Shown one piece after another: positions 1-14,547 of a stretch of 64,000 bases of DNA. This stretch comes from Nymphalis io (lineage: Eukaryota; Arthropoda; Insecta; Lepidoptera; Nymphalidae): assembly GCF_905147045.1 (NCBI RefSeq), contig NC_065902.1:5401377-5465376 (forward strand). The letters run 5' to 3'. Below the pieces are notes generated by a model that searched no databases, was not told the origin of the DNA, and saw only the letters and a program-made list of their open reading frames with translations. The number at the start of each line of letters is the position of its first letter. The stretch's first letter is position 1. The translations under genes and the position numbers were made by a program.

Positions 1-304
1 TATGTAATTAACAAAGTAATTGTTGACTTCGTTAATTACATATTATATTCTACAAAACCCAAGCTATAAGTAAAATAAATATTTAGTATTGAATTATATT
101 CTTTTAGTGTTTATTACAGAAGTTATTTTTATGGTATCTCAACTAAAAAATAAATAGATATTATCAATTACATTGTTGTAAATAAAATGTTGCTCATATA
201 TTTATTCATTAAAATATTTAAACTTTGTTTATGAAATAACAGATGTCATTTAAATAACTTTATAAATTTATTGTTGAGAATTAACAATTTGATCAAATTT
301 TTAG
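1..304. other. Intron sequence upstream of the first visible calypso exon
   Basis: AT-rich sequence with no coding signal. It ends in a pyrimidine-rich tract and AG at 303-304, which serves as the acceptor of the calypso exon that begins at 305. The 5' part of calypso lies to the left of the window. Confidence 0.7.
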
Positions 305-1724
305 ATGAAGGAATGTCACAAAGCAGTAGTGGTGAGCCAGTTAATGAAAGTTCTATTCATATATGTGAAGATGCAATTCTCAATGCTCTAGATGCCTCCG
401 AAGTATCGTCTGTTGATTTAGACTTCACTCAATCAATAACAATTGAAATTGGTTCAACAGAAAGATCACAATTTGACAATTGCCTTAGCTTAGGTAAGTG
501 TAGTAATTTATGATAGTAGTTAACAATATTGTAGATATATATATGGTACCAATTTTAATTTGATGTCTCTGTTGCCTGCCAAGCATATAGTTTTGAAGTG
601 CTACATTGACATTTTTTCTTAGAAATCATATATATATTTAAATAAAAGTAACTAAGTTTCCAAAGCATGCTTCTTTACCAAGATTTTCTGGGGATAAAAA
701 TAGTCCATGATACTGAAGTGATAAATTACCTCTATGCAAAAAGTCATTTTAAACTGTTGCTGCAAAAAATTAAGACAAACCAATAAGCACACTTTCATTT
801 TAATAATATTAGTAGGTATAGTAGTAATTTATTTAAAAATAAAAAATATACATATTTGTAACCGTTGTTTTTATTGGAATTGTAAACTTTGTTTTGTGTT
901 TTTTATTTTCAGCTGATCCTATTGAACCTACATCTGTTGTTAAATTTGTTACTATAAATGGAGAAAATCAGATTCTTTCTGATGTAAGTAAATTATTATT
1001 ATATAGTTAAAAAAAAACTATTTTACTATTTTAACACACATAAACAAAAAAAAAAAATGTTTGACTTTAGATCTACCCAACTTCCACAACTGCTCTAGTC
1101 AAAAGTAGCAATATGCCAATTGTATTATGTTCGGAAGTAGCGCCCGAGCAGCCACATAGAATGAGAAAATTATTATTTACACATTCGGAACTGAACTCAC
1201 TCATGAGTAGTATTATAGCTCAGGTAGAGTCATGTCAGCAGGCTCTGAATGATGAAAATGATAAAAGGGATATGTATAAGGTAAGTAATTTGCATATGAA
1301 ATGACTTAAATTTATTTTTTGCGAGACTAAACTGCTCTGCAAACCTGCAACATATTATAGTTGTGTAATTTACACAATTTAAAACTGCGGAAGCATAATG
1401 CTATTTAAAAGAAAATATTTTTAAAACCAAGGACAAATTTAGTTTTTATCATTTGAACTGATCCAGTTCTATATTAATATTACAACCTTCACTCCCGCAC
1501 TAGCTAACAATTTGTAAACTGCTAACCAGGTAGACGATTGTCGTCGCACGCACAACTATGACGAGTTCATCTGCACGTTTCTGTCAATGCTGGCGGAGCG
1601 CGGCGTGCTGGCGGAGCTGGTGGCGGCGCAGCTGGAGCGCGGCCGCAGCTCGCGCGCGCGCCGCCGCCGCCCGCGCCCGCGGCCCCGCGCGCGCCCGCGG
1701 CCGCGCCCCCGGGCGAGGAAGTAA
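305..1724 (+). CDS. caly: Calypso/BAP1 ubiquitin hydrolase, C-terminal part (partial gene)
   Basis: Exons are 305-493, 913-983, 1071-1280 and 1530-1724 (TAA at 1722-1724). All junctions are GT-AG and the phases agree. The last two exons hold the ULD-type C-terminal helical domain; the stretch RRTHNYDEFICTF followed by LSMLAERG is nearly the same as in BAP1/calypso, which makes the identification strong. In other animals the protein is the catalytic subunit of PR-DUB. With Asx/ASXL it removes ubiquitin from histone H2A in the nucleus, and the ULD binds the Asx DEUBAD domain. The UCH catalytic domain (Cys, His, Asp) would lie upstream of the window, so activity cannot be judged here. The first two visible exons encode an acidic, Ser-rich linker that I do not recognise. 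The tail after the ULD is an unusual run of Arg with Pro and Ala (about 25 residues) encoded by very GC-rich DNA. It matches in position the basic nucleosome-binding extension of BAP1. Confidence 0.9.
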
Positions 1725-1766
1725 AGGATATAAGGAATTTTAAGGATACATTCCTTCCGAGTACAA

Positions 1767-1772
1767 AATAAA
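1767..1772 (+). terminator. Candidate poly(A) signal of calypso
   Basis: AATAAA lies 43 nt after the calypso stop codon. It is the first canonical signal after the gene. Other AT-rich candidates follow, so the true end is not proven. Confidence 0.4.
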
Positions 1773-4130
1773 TCCCTATAGTAAGGCTGGCGTCTGTTAG
1801 TTTGTCTGTAGAGTAGGTCAGAAATATTGAGTTTGGTTTCAGTACAATGGCAAGTGCTTTGACAGTTTCCATTTTCAATTAAGAAAGCAAGAACACTGAC
1901 TGCAGTCACTTGATCATACAGACTTCATTATAATTTAATTTGATTCCATGTGAAACAAAAATTGAAAAAATTTTTTTTTATTGATTTATGCTAATTTGCA
2001 AACAAATGCTTTTTACCTTGTCGGGTATTCTTTTTTTTTTTTAAATATATCTATATTTTTACAAGAAACTTGTTTTAATTTTATTGTAAGCAATTTTCTA
2101 AATAGTACGAATAGATTCATATTAAACTTTATATTCGTTATATTCGCCTTAAAAAATGTAACCTATAAAACAATCATTCCTGTGATTTAAAGTGTTTTAA
2201 CAGTTTAAAAATAAATGGAGTTAATCAGAGATTAAATAAAACTAGAGTTATTTAAAATCGAATTATATTAGTACACTACGAACAGCGCCGTATTTACATG
2301 ATCGTTATATTGTTAGAGAAATGTAACAATAACATCAATATTGTACGTTTAGGCGTGAACACCATCGTACAATTTCCTTAAAATTTAATCATAACATTAG
2401 GAATAATGATGTCCGACTTTACGTACACACGGATATAATTAAAGTTAGCGAACAACAAGATACCGGATTGCTATAACACCTACGCAATTATTTATTCTAT
2501 TCTAATTAGAACTCATGGAACCCAAATCATTAACAGACTGCTTTAATTCGATTGCATTCAATTTTGCTTTAGATAAAATGTATAAAAAAGGACACCCAGA
2601 AAGTGGTTTTCATAAAACAAAATCAAATAAGAAAATTACGCATATTTCTCTTCTCATTACACCAAAATAAAAACATATGCACGTTTTAAACACATATTTA
2701 TTTAAAATAAGGAATATCGGTGATTATTACATACAATTTGTGCTTGTCTGTTAATGTGTTGAGTCTACATTTGAAGTCCAAAAAGGCGCATAATTAGTTT
2801 TTGAAATTCTTTAAAATCAATATAGTGCAAATATGACACCTGCCATAGTGTTTTTAAATCATGATTTTCAGATTTCATAATAATTACAAATTTTGCCATC
2901 ATACAACATTTACTGGACACATATACATTATTTTTTACATGATTTTTGTGTTATTGTCACAAATAAGTTCATATTCAAAGTTTAATTAATAAGATTTTTA
3001 ATATATTATTTTTATTAATTAGCAAAATTGGAACGACCAAGCAAGTATCTCAAAGATAAACAGTGTGTATCACAGACTAACAGAAACATAACAAACAACC
3101 TAACTTTACTACATATATGGCACTAAAACACTAATTTGAGAGACAAGAATAAAAGTTGTTAAGGCAGTTTTTTTCAGTGACTTATATTCAAGCTCCTTGC
3201 TCGTTGTAACAAATTAATGAGTTATAAAATTAATAAATCGATAAAAAGTGACTGGTCCATCCATCGTGTTACATTTCAATGACAATATAAACGAATTTAT
3301 AAACTATTGGGTATTTCAACATAATAATCCCGCAATAAAAATGAATAATACTCGGTAACAACAATTCAATGTAATCATCAACGAAAGGGACAAGATGGCA
3401 GTAGCACCAGTTTAAATTTTCAGCGACGCGCTCGTCTCGGACTCACAACCAAAACTTATTGCTATTATCACTACAAGAAATTGCACTACTCTGGGTGTCC
3501 GTGTAACTGCGTGGACCGAAACAGACCAATCTGCGCGATTCGAACAAAACATTCAAACGATTGCACATGCACGAAATTATTGCACTCTGCGATTTATAAA
3601 ATAAAACTTAATCATACATATTTGATCGAAACGATATTCTCAAAATTAGACTAATAAAAAAAATCTACATCAAACCTTAGCACACTATTCACTACGGCAT
3701 ACCTCGACATTAAGGAACAATAAAACATGATCGATCGATAATCGTAAATCCCGCTCTACACTTGGTTCGTGAATCACTTGCGAAACTTCGCGCCTCCTTG
3801 GCACGTTATTTTCCAACATATGTCCGGCGACATAACGACCAAGATTTGGAAAGGTAAATAGACTACTCGCGCGTAGTTAAGTGTATTACAGTAACATCTC
3901 GTCTTTTCATTTTCTCCAAACCGTCTTATAGGATAGGGTTATATAAGGTAAAAACCTTTAAGCATTTAATAATAATAACTACTTCGACGTCAAACGCACG
4001 AACCTTACTGTAATAGTACCGCGAATCATAGCGAGCGAGGAGCTGAGTGTCGCGCCGTGATTCACGCACAAAGTGTAGAGCGACCGTAAAAGTAAAGTAA
4101 GAACATGGGGCGAGAGGGAGCTCTCTAGTT
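1773..4130. other. Tail-to-tail spacer and likely clu 3' UTR
   Basis: This is the convergent region between calypso (+) and clu (-). No open frame with coding character was seen. An AATAAA on the minus strand at 2702-2697 could end the clu transcript, giving a 3' UTR of about 1.4 kb. No recognisable repeat was seen. Confidence 0.5.
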
Positions 4131-7100
4131 TCAACTCTCGGCGCCGTTCAACGTGTCTTTCAGGTCCTTGAGTACGGCCCCTTGCTCGTCGCTCTCGCTC
4201 TTCTCCTTCACACTTGCCTCGGCCAAGCCCGGTATCGGCAAGTCTTTCAACTGTCTTTTTTCTATCTCCGCTTTGAACTGCTCTATGTCTTGAGGGCTGT
4301 AATCAACACGGTTTAAGAAATTTAATTCTCTCAACTATGTCGGTATACGATTGTATAGTTTAACTACAGCGTCGATAAATTCCAAAATAAATATAAAATA
4401 CGTCAACTTTAAAATGTATTATTCGATCAATAATTTAAATTATGTTTAATATTTACAATTTTGAATTTCAAGTTATTTGTGGATCGAAGCGCGACGTCTA
4501 TAATCTTCTCCACAGTCAATAATAAACTCGCGCCACTCTTACCTTATATATATTGATGTTATTTTTTTGTTTGACATAATATATGGTAGATATTACATCT
4601 CTTTTTTTAATAAAATATGACTGGCCCCTATGCATTTACGATTCAAATACTTTTTCAACATTATCCACTTAGTTTCAACCTAAAAATGCAGAACAAAATT
4701 TGTGGTAGCGTTTACCTTATCTGCACGAATAGGATGCCATTGATGAGGTTGAGCATGTCGATGACGGAGGCCATGGCCGGCGGCTGGATGTGCAGCGGCG
4801 CAGGGTGGTGATGTCCGCGCGCGTAGGCCTCCGCCAGCCGCTTCTGCAGCACCACCGCTTGCTGTGTCAGGTGGCGCAGACACTCCGACGACTCACGGGT
4901 CTTTTCATGTTTCTCGCCTAGCTGTATTCATAAATATACGTAATTTAATATTTTTTTATAATAATAATAATGTCCTCCATACCGATTTCGGCCACAGCGG
5001 CCAATTTCAAGAGAGATTAGCCAACTACTCAGAAGATATTATAGTACACAAGTGTATGCGCAAACACAGGTGCACTCTCTATTCCCTAACTCTCATAATC
5101 CGATGGGACGGCTATCCGACACGACCGGAAAGAGTTCAGGCGCCTGGGAATTGAACTCAGGCCCTCCGGGTCTGCCTTACATCAAGCCACTAGACCAACG
5201 AGGCAGTCATATATTTTTTATATAAACTACACAAACCACATGTTTTAGGCCGAGGACAAGAGAGTCATAAACTTCTAAACCCGTCGTTGTCGTAATAAGA
5301 AACATAGCAAGCCTTTTTTGAGGACATTCATTAATCAAGCACGTAAGCGCTTCAAAGACCCGTACAGAGGGGAAAACCAACACACTAGCAGAAATAATCC
5401 CAGGGAGGGTTGGACGTCAAGCAGGCCCGATTGTGAAAAATTGCAAACTTCTACCTAAACTTTTTATGTATACAATACAGTGTGGCACGCACCAGCTGCT
5501 TGTAGATGGAGTAGGTCTCCTTCTCGTGCTGCAGCGCGGCGCGGAAGTCCCCGAGGCAGGACAGCGTGCGCGCCAGCAGGTGGCGCGCCACGGCCGCCTT
5601 GAGCGAGCGCGCGCCGTGCGTGGCGCCCGTCACGCGCAGCCCGCGCTCCGCGAAGCGCAGCGACAGCTCGTACTCGCCCACCGCGTGCAGGATCAGCGCG
5701 ATGTTGCTCTGAGACAGGCCCACTGTACTACCCGCTGTACTACCCACTACCTAGCCGCTAGCACGCCGCGCGACCGATGCTATCTCTACATCTTTACCAT
5801 TTCATTGAATTCAAGTGTCTGGCTTCTTGTCACCAAAACCAAGACTAAATGTATTTTTATCTTACTTTCTGTTTTTCAGTGCAATCTTCCAAATGAGTGA
5901 AAATTACAAATTTAAATAATTGGATAAATTAAGGTAGTATTATAATAATATTAGTAGATTTATCTTCATTTGATCAAAATGAGTGGATTGTATGAAAAGT
6001 AATAAAAATAGTACGTAGATATATACGCATTTAAGCATGTACGCGGCATATAATCGCTAACAATACTATCATAATTTTCATTAATATTATATTTAGTTTT
6101 AGAATTTATTATTGTTCCATAGCTAGTGCGAAATATATGTAGTTATTACTTTAAATTTCAAATGAACGCATAATTTAAAGTGATGAAAATACTTACATCC
6201 AATAAAGCCATCTCTGGATGATTTTCACCACAGACTAGGAGAGCGAGGTAGCGAGCACGATACAGCAGTTTCAGGGCAGTGCTAACTTGTCCGTTAGCGA
6301 AGCAGTACAGCGCCAAATGAGACTAAAAATATTGTAATTATATATTAATTAGTCGTAAAAAAATCTATATCCACAAATATCTTAAAATTCTTTTTATAGT
6401 AGCTATAGTTATTGTTTAGAAAAAAAAGTAAAGTAAGTAAGTAAACAAATTAAGTAAAGACTTTATTTTATTATTAAAAAATTATATATACCCTCTATTT
6501 AATAACCTTGTTGCAAACTTCCAAAGCTTCGAAATTAAAAAAAATAAATGTACAATAAATTCATTTCTACTTCGTTTTTTGAAATAATAGCCCAAATTTC
6601 GACTTATCGTTATTTCAATTAACGATAAATTGTAACAGCTTTACTTAAAAACGTAGTTTAGTGAGTGGTTAGTTAAAAAATGGTGTCTCCTTCTTTTGAT
6701 GGTCAAATCCATAATGACACAAAAAGCGAAATAAGTGTTTAACTAAACAGCCGCTAAATAAAGTTTAACCTTTATAACAATGTAATTAAATATTGAAAAA
6801 ATGCAACAATAAATCATGAATATTAGTTTAAACTCACATATTCCGTAATAGTGTAGGGATGATCAATCCCATTGACCCTCTCGGACATGAGAACAGCTTT
6901 CTGCTGATACGCCATGGCGTCCCTGTGCTCGCCTGTGACATAGCACAGACGGGCCACCATGCGGAGACACTGAGCGATTTCTCCGTGCATTGCGCCGTAC
7001 ACATTGTTCAGAAGATTGAGAGCCTCCGCTATCAACTCGTGGCCCTCGGATACTGCGCCAGCTTGGATTTTATTTTGACCCGTCGTGTAAAAATTGTATG

Positions 7101-10100
7101 CATCAGATGCCTAAAAAGTAAAGTTCAATTATTAAGTGTGAATAAAATATACAACGACCCAAACGAAAATAGTATTAATATAAAATATTCTTACCCTTGG
7201 ATTGATATGTTTGACGACAGGGAAAATATTCATAATATCTGATCCCGAGAATGTTGTTTTATTTTTACTTTCAAAATCGTACTCTCGCAACAGTACTTGT
7301 AAACCGACCTTCAATGCAAATGATCTGAAAAAAAAACAAATAAGAAAAAAAGATAGATTATATCATTTTAGTATTTTCGAAAGATATAAAACAGTTATAA
7401 CATACCTCAACAGGGATATTTTTTGAAGGGAGTGTTTTTCAATCACAGCATCCATGCCTTCAGCGTTGAGTTCGTAGCCCCAGTAGGCCTGTTAAAGTAA
7501 TCATCAATTAATAACATTACTATTGTCGTGGTCCAATCCAGTTCAAGTAATTTAATATTACTCTTACTTTGAGTTCCTGTTTAATCTGTGCGAACAACGA
7601 TTTGGGAGTGAGGTTCTGCCAGTCGGGCGAGGGCGGCGGGGAAGAGGGTGAGGTGTGATGCGTTTTCTTTGCCCTGCGCCCTCTCGACCGCGGCCCTGCC
7701 TTCGCTGGGGCTTCGGCGACACTAGCGGCAGGGTTCGGGCAAGCTCCCAGGAAACAATTCAGGAAGTGTGCAACTGCAGCGCCCGTGCACATGGCTTCAC
7801 AGCCCTAGTAATAATTATATGATTATCATCCATAATCCGCTTTGAAACTTTTTATAAGAATGCACGTATACATCACACCAGTACAAGGAGAAGGCGTCAA
7901 TATAAGCACCTGCAGATAGGGCGTGTAGACGTGCTTGGCGGCGCGCAGCAGCAGCTCGGCCACGGCGATGGAGTGCAGGTAGGCGAGGCTGGCGTGCGGC
8001 TGCAGCGCGCAGGCCACGCGGCCCAGGTAGCGCACGTTGACGCCGCGCGCGTGCAGCGCCTCCGTCAGCCCCGCGCCGTCCATGGGCGCCGACGTGTGCT
8101 CCAGGCACTCGCGCACCTGCGGAGGGCTCAGTGCTACTCGCTGTCGGACTCGCTCCAGTGTGCCACTTACGTTTTTCGACTACTCACAAAGGCTGGGATT
8201 TGTGTGGTGAGCAGGAACGCTGCCGCTTCTTTAACCAGGTGGCGCTGCTTCGCGAGCTGCTCCGGTGTGGCGGCGTGTTTGATGCCCGCCGAGTACACGT
8301 CGGGGTTAAATCTAACGTCGAACTCGGACTCCTTGAGCGAGGCCACCGCCCGTGCCGCCGCTGCCACTACTGCCCGTGAACGCTCTCCAGCTGAAGTTCA
8401 TCCATAGTTAGTTCATCAAATATACCTTTATTTTATAAAATTATTATGGTCTTTATTTTAATTAAATTAAAGAATTTGTCGATAAATGTTAAAGTAAACA
8501 CCCATAATCAACTTACAATCATTTTCTGGCTTGTCGCCACTACATATTGAGTCCGTTATACTTTCCACTATTTTCTTCGCAACATCCGTATCGATTTCCG
8601 AATAGTTTTCGTTGAGCAATATTTCATCATCTTTCTCTTTGACCTCCACATTCCCAGTAGATGCTGCTTCCTTAGCTTCGGTTTGTTTGGCAGTGTCTAG
8701 CTTCTCTTTCTTTTGTTTCTTATCCTTAGTTTCCTTCTCTTGACTTTTATTATCTCTCTTAGTTTCCTTTTCAGTCTCTTTAGCCTCTTTTTTATTATTT
8801 TCTTTGTTAGCTTCAATAGATTTTTGTTCTGAAGTCTTGCGCTGTCGTTTCGCACTTAACTGTTGTAGGTGGAATGCAGCGTAGCGTATGAACATAAAGT
8901 AACGTGCCCTAAACAACAATTTGGAATATATTATCACAGTCCAGCATCAGATAACATTTATATATATTGACTTACATAAAATTACTTACTCAACAAAACT
9001 ATCAACTAATTCCTGTCTAAGGCAACACAATTTGTGCTTATGTATAATAGGGAAGCCCATAGATTTGATATCTTCCCTTAACTCATCATCGTCTACTGTA
9101 AATAAAAATAATGATACATTAATAACTAAACATTATTTTTTTTTATTGTAAGCATTTTTTTAGACAAACTAACAAACATAATAAAAAAATACAATAATTT
9201 TTTAAGCTTAGTTTAAATATGAATTATATAAATTATTTATAAACTAACATTGCAGGAAATTAACATCGGGCGGAAATGTGCGCAGAAGGTCCAGGATGTA
9301 GTGTCTGCCATCGTTGCCGATAATGCCTTTACACTCGACACTAGAACACAGTTCCACCGTTTCTCCGTTCGCACTCACAACTGAATGAGGCATTATCTTG
9401 AGCTGCTGTCCGGCTTTGCTTAACTAGAAAAAAACATTATTAAAAGTTGTGGTGAGCATTATCTAATAAACTAATTTCTTTGATTATTTATAATTAGCTC
9501 TCGTTTATAAATAAACATTAAAAATAAAGTAAAGCAATTAAATTAAACTACTATATTTATTTTTATTTCTACAATTGAATGCCGGGTAATGCACTATGGT
9601 GCTCTGCCAAATAATTCGTACAGCTTCTGATGTGCGTCATTTCGAAACAATATGATACATTGTACTTTTTAATTGCATTTATTTATAGAAGCACAACTTT
9701 ACAAAGTGGCTATGCTTTGATGCAATACTTGATTCAAGATATTGTCATAATAAAAGCCTTACTTGTAACGATATACAGTGAATCCAAATCAGAAGTTATT
9801 AACACCTCTACAGTACAGATTTTCTCTTTGAATATTTAGATAAGAAATATTAAAATTGATGATATAATTATAACTAACTTAAAATTGTGTTAAAAATTCT
9901 GAGAGGTCGTACGATATTGACAGTTTAAAAATTGAAGTTATTCGATAAATTAATTATAATTATAGAGAGTTTTACTAGGTGTATACTGACGGATCTAAAA
10001 GTGAAACTGGTGTAGGTGCTGCCTTATATGATCCGAATCATAATTATTACAAGATATTTAAGGTTAATGAGTCTGTATCGATATTAACGGCTGAATTATT

Positions 10101-13100
10101 AGCAATATATAAAGCGCTTATGTATGCTTATGTAGTGCGAAAGGTTGTACTCACTGATAGCAAAAGTGCACTACAACATATTGTTAGGTGTATTAGTCTA
10201 TAATGGAGTATCGATAATATAAGAAATCCTTAGATTGATACAAGAATATCGAGGCGAGGACATTATTTTAAAGCTACAGTGGATTCCATCCCACATCGGT
10301 CTGACTGTTAACGAGAAAGCGGATCGATTGGCAAACTTAGCTCTTACTATTCGAGATGATTATCATATCAAACTACATTATACCGAATTTTTTGAAATCT
10401 TAAAATTTGAAACGAATATTTTAATGAGTGATCGTTCGATAAGGGCATATGGTATAGAACGATTCAATCCGAGCCTCCTCGGATACCCTGGTTTGTAAAT
10501 GATAACATTAATAGAAGTAAATTAGTTATAGCATTTAGACTTAGATCCGGACACATGTCACTAGGCAAGTTTAAACATCTAATGAAAAAAAGTGACACTC
10601 CCAATTGTCAAGTAAGTGGAATTGATATATTTAAAACCCAAGATACACACTCAACGTCTCAAAAACGTCCGCATAAAATGAGCGTACAATTTAAAATTGT
10701 GCGCTCGTTTTATATAGTCTCGCTTCGCCCGCGTCACTGCACACTCGTTAAAAATGCCGAAGTGTTCGTTGAGAAATTGTAAAAATATTACGTCAAGAAC
10801 GTTAAAAAAGAACGTTAAAAAAGGATGGGATATCGTATTTTCGGTAAGCAAAAGTGTGTATAGATTTGTTGTTGTTATTTTTATGACTTAATATACTACG
10901 CAATATATGATTTTGATTTAATTTGTCTCAAAACTTCACTCATCGGTCCAAGTATAATACGGCAATTTATAAATATTTGTTATAAACTATAACACAAAAA
11001 AATATTACAATAGTTTTTAATTTAGAAATTTTAAAAATTAGTTTTATAAAAGCTATTATAGAAAAGTTTATAGACGTTCGTTTACATTATATCGCCAAGA
11101 AAACAACAGAAAACCTGAAATCGAAATCAAAAAGACAACTCTACAATAAACTAAATTTATTGCAAGTAAATTAATGTTTCCTGCTGTTGCCACGTCAGTT
11201 TAAAAACATATTATATTTTTAAAGTTAAGAATGATCCCTAGTAGATACACCCTGAAACTTGAAAGATTTGAGTTTCGTGGGCTGGTAGCTCGGTACCCAA
11301 TCACCTTAAACTAAATAGGTATCTATTTACCTACATAGTTTCGACGAAATGTTCTACTAAATTGCCGTGGAGTACCGGCTTAGAATAGTACTCCCCCAAT
11401 CTCATCCCGTGGGTGTCGTAAGAGGCGACTGAGGGACGGGGAAAAGGGGGGATGGGCAGCAGCGTCCCCCCTCCCATAAACATCTTACCCCCCTACTGCG
11501 CTCGCCAACACGCCTGCCCAGCGCGGCGAGTATGGGCAAACCCCTCCCTTAATGGCAGATGCGCCCAAAAAAAAGGCCCCCAGTTACCGGCAAGCCCGCT
11601 AGGCCCGACCAAGGTAGCGGTCGCGGTATCGGCAGGGCAGGGGGTGCTAAGAATCACCGGTTCACGGCAGGCTACCGTATAAAACGACTGCACATGGCAA
11701 CGTATAATGGACGCTCGATGAGGCTGGACTATCACCTTGCCGAATTAGAAGTAGAGTTAAGTCATATAAACTGGCATATACTGGGGTTATCTGAAGTCCG
11801 AAGACAGGGGGAGGACACGATAACTCTAGAGTCCGGTAACTTACTCTACTTCCGCGAAGGTGATAACCTCTCCCAGGGTGGTGTCGGTTTTCTAGTCAAA
11901 AAGGATCTCATTAGCAGCATTGTGGAAATCAGTAGTGTGTCGAACCGGGTAGCGTACCTTGTCCTAAAACTTTCCGACAGGTACTCCCTGAAGGTCGTAC
12001 AGGTATATGCGCCAACTTCGACATACTCTGACGATGTGGTCGAAGCGATGTACGAGGACATCGCAAAGGCCCTCAACGACACCTCGAAGGCCCACTACAA
12101 TGTTGTTATGGGAGACTTTAATGCTAAAGTGGGAGTACAAGATAGCGGTGAATCGAAAGTCGGACCTTACGGCTTGGGCTGCAGAAATCACAGGGGGCAA
12201 ATGCTGGTAAACTTTCTCGAAGCGCAGGGGCTTTTTTTGATGAATTCTTTCTTTCAAAAGAAGCCTCAGAGGAGGTGGACCTGGCGAAGCCCCGATAACG
12301 TGACAAGGAATGCGATAGACTTTATCATTTCGAATAAAAGGCACATATTTAGAGATGTTTCAGTGATCAACAGGTTTAATACCGGAAGTGATCACCGCTT
12401 GGTTCGAGGCACTCTAAATATCAACTTAAAAGCCGAAAGATCGAGAATGATGAGGTCTACTCTCTGACCTACCATGCTCCAAGCTGCTCAAGGCTCCGAA
12501 AAGTTCCAAATGGAACTTCAAAATCAATTCACCGCGTTGGAAACCATAAGCAGCATTGATGAGAGAACCGACACGCTGGTCAAAATACTGCAAAACACAT
12601 CCCGCAAGTGTTTTCCGCCACAGAGAAGAGACAACGCACCAAAACTCTCTGCTGAGACACTAGAGCTCATGAGAAAACGACGAGAACTACCATCGTTTTT
12701 GTCAGATAAGGCCTTAAATCGAATTATAAAAACGCTGACGCGACGCGATCTCCGACGCTCCAATACTCATGCCATCAAGGCTGCGATTGAGCAAAATCGG
12801 GGATCGAAAGTGTTCGCTCGCAAGTTTGGGAGGCCGCGTCTGACAAAACTTAAAACTGAAAATGGTGGGGTCGTTACATCTAGGCCTGAGATTGTCGGAG
12901 AAGTAGAGAGGTTTTATGGGCAGTTGTTCTCTTCAAGATCAGATAAACCCGTGGGAATCAGTATTGATGACCAGCGCACCCCTCTTATGCGCCATTACTC
13001 CGAGGAGCTCCCGGTCGTTGACCAAGGAGAGATTAGGGCGGCTCTAGAACAGCTTAAAAACAACGAAGCTCCGGGAGATGACGGAATCACAACAGAGTTT

Positions 13101-14512
13101 CTTAAGGCAGGCGGGACTCCGGTCCTGAAAGAGCTAGCAAGCCTCTTTAATTCCGTCATCCAACATGGCAAGACCCCGGAAACGTGGAGCGGGAGTGAGG
13201 TGGTACTGTTTTTCAAGAAAAGTGATAAAACCCTCTTGAAAAACTACAGACCAATCTCCCTCCTGAGTCACGTGTATAAGCTGTTCTCAAGAGTCGTCAC
13301 GAACCGTCTCGCCAGACGACTTGACGAGTTCCAGCCCCCAGAGCAAGCCGGCTTTCGATCAGGCTACAGCACCGTGGACCACATCCATACTGTTCGGCAG
13401 ATTGTGCAGAAGACCGAAGAGTACAATCAGCCGCTGTGTATGGCATTTGTGGACTACGAGAAAGCCTTCGACTCCATCGAAACCTGGGCAGTGCTCGACT
13501 CATTGCAGAGATGTCATATCGATTGGAGATATATCGAAGTACTGAGATGTCTGTACAACGCCGCTACAATGACTGTCCACATCCAGGACTGTAAGACGAA
13601 GGCGATCCAACTGCGCAGAGGGGTGAGACAGGGGGATGTAATATCCCCGAAACTGTTCACCAACGCGTTGGAAGACGTTTTCAAAACGCTGGATTGGACT
13701 AGGTATGGAGTCAATGTAAACGGCGAGTACATCTCACACCTTCGATTTGCCGACGATATCGTCATCATAGCAGAGTCGCTGGAACAACTCACCGAAATGC
13801 TGCGTAGCCTAGGCGAGTCTTCCCGGTGTGTCGGTCTCGGTATGAACTTGGACAAGACCAAGGTCATGTTCAATAGGCATGTCGTGCCGGGACCGATATA
13901 CGTCGAGGGGAAACCTCTCGAAGTTGTTAGTGAATATACCTACCTAGGACAGATAATACAAGTCGGTAGGAACAACTTCGAGAAGAAAGCCGATCGAAGA
14001 ATTCGCTTGGGATGGGCAGCATTTGGCAACCTTCGTCAAGTCCTCGAGTCGTCTATACCGCAATGTTTGAAGACGAAAGTCTTCAACCAATGCGTCTTAC
14101 CTGCCATGACATACGGTGCCGAAACGTGGACACTAACTGCGGGACTAGTCCACAAATTCAAAGTCGCTCAGCGTGCTATGGAGCGAGCTATGCTCGGAGT
14201 ATCTTTGAAGGATAAGATCAGAAATGAGATTATCCGGAAAAGAACCGGAGTCACCGACATAGCTTGCAAAATTAGCAGGCTGAAGTGGCAGTGGGCTGGT
14301 CACGTATGTCGTAGGACCGATGGCCGTTGGAGCAGACGAGTCCTAGAGTGGAGACCGCAAATCGGCAAGCGCAGCGTAGGGCGCCCTCCAGCCAGGTGGA
14401 CCGACGACCTTAAGAAGGTGGCGGGCACCAACTGGATGCGGAAGGCGGAGGACAGGGAGCTTTGGCGCACCTTGGGAGAGGCCTATGTTCAGCAGTGGAC
14501 AACGATTGGCTG

Positions 14513-14547
<35 letters not shown>

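Larger units (their letters stand above)
11361..14541 (+). mobile_element. Nearly full-length RTE-clade non-LTR retrotransposon
   Basis: About 3.2 kb, flanked by an 11-bp direct repeat, with a 5' leader of about 200 bp and a (TTGA)n tail at 14511-14541. One reading frame encodes an apurinic-type endonuclease (NGRSM, LSEVRRQG, VMGDFNAKVG, GSDHRLVRG). A reverse transcriptase follows (YRPISLLSHVYKLFSRVV, AFVDYEKAFDSI, RRGVRQGDVISP, FADDIVI at 13746-13757). The C-terminal part has the VGRPPARWTDDL signature. Length, domain order and microsatellite-like tail fit the RTE clade. The frame is broken only by a TGA at 12465-12467 between the two domains. Confidence 0.92.

Noticed and set aside
1556..1909. 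Arg/Gly/Ala-rich reading frames antisense or out of frame to the last calypso exon
   Set aside because: They arise because a GC-rich tract lacks stop codons in all frames. The calypso frame has clear homology and splice support.
5136..5205. A tRNA gene in clu intron 22
   Set aside because: The A- and B-box-like motifs belong to a tRNA-derived SINE. No complete cloverleaf with anticodon arm and acceptor stem was evident.
7815..8407. Long frames on both strands across the GC-rich clu exons 15-16
   Set aside because: Shadows of the clu coding frame; the true frame carries the CLUH-like sequence and fits splice phases.
11452..11735. Small frames at the start of the RTE element as a separate gene
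   Set aside because: They overlap the RTE leader and endonuclease start and show no independent domain.
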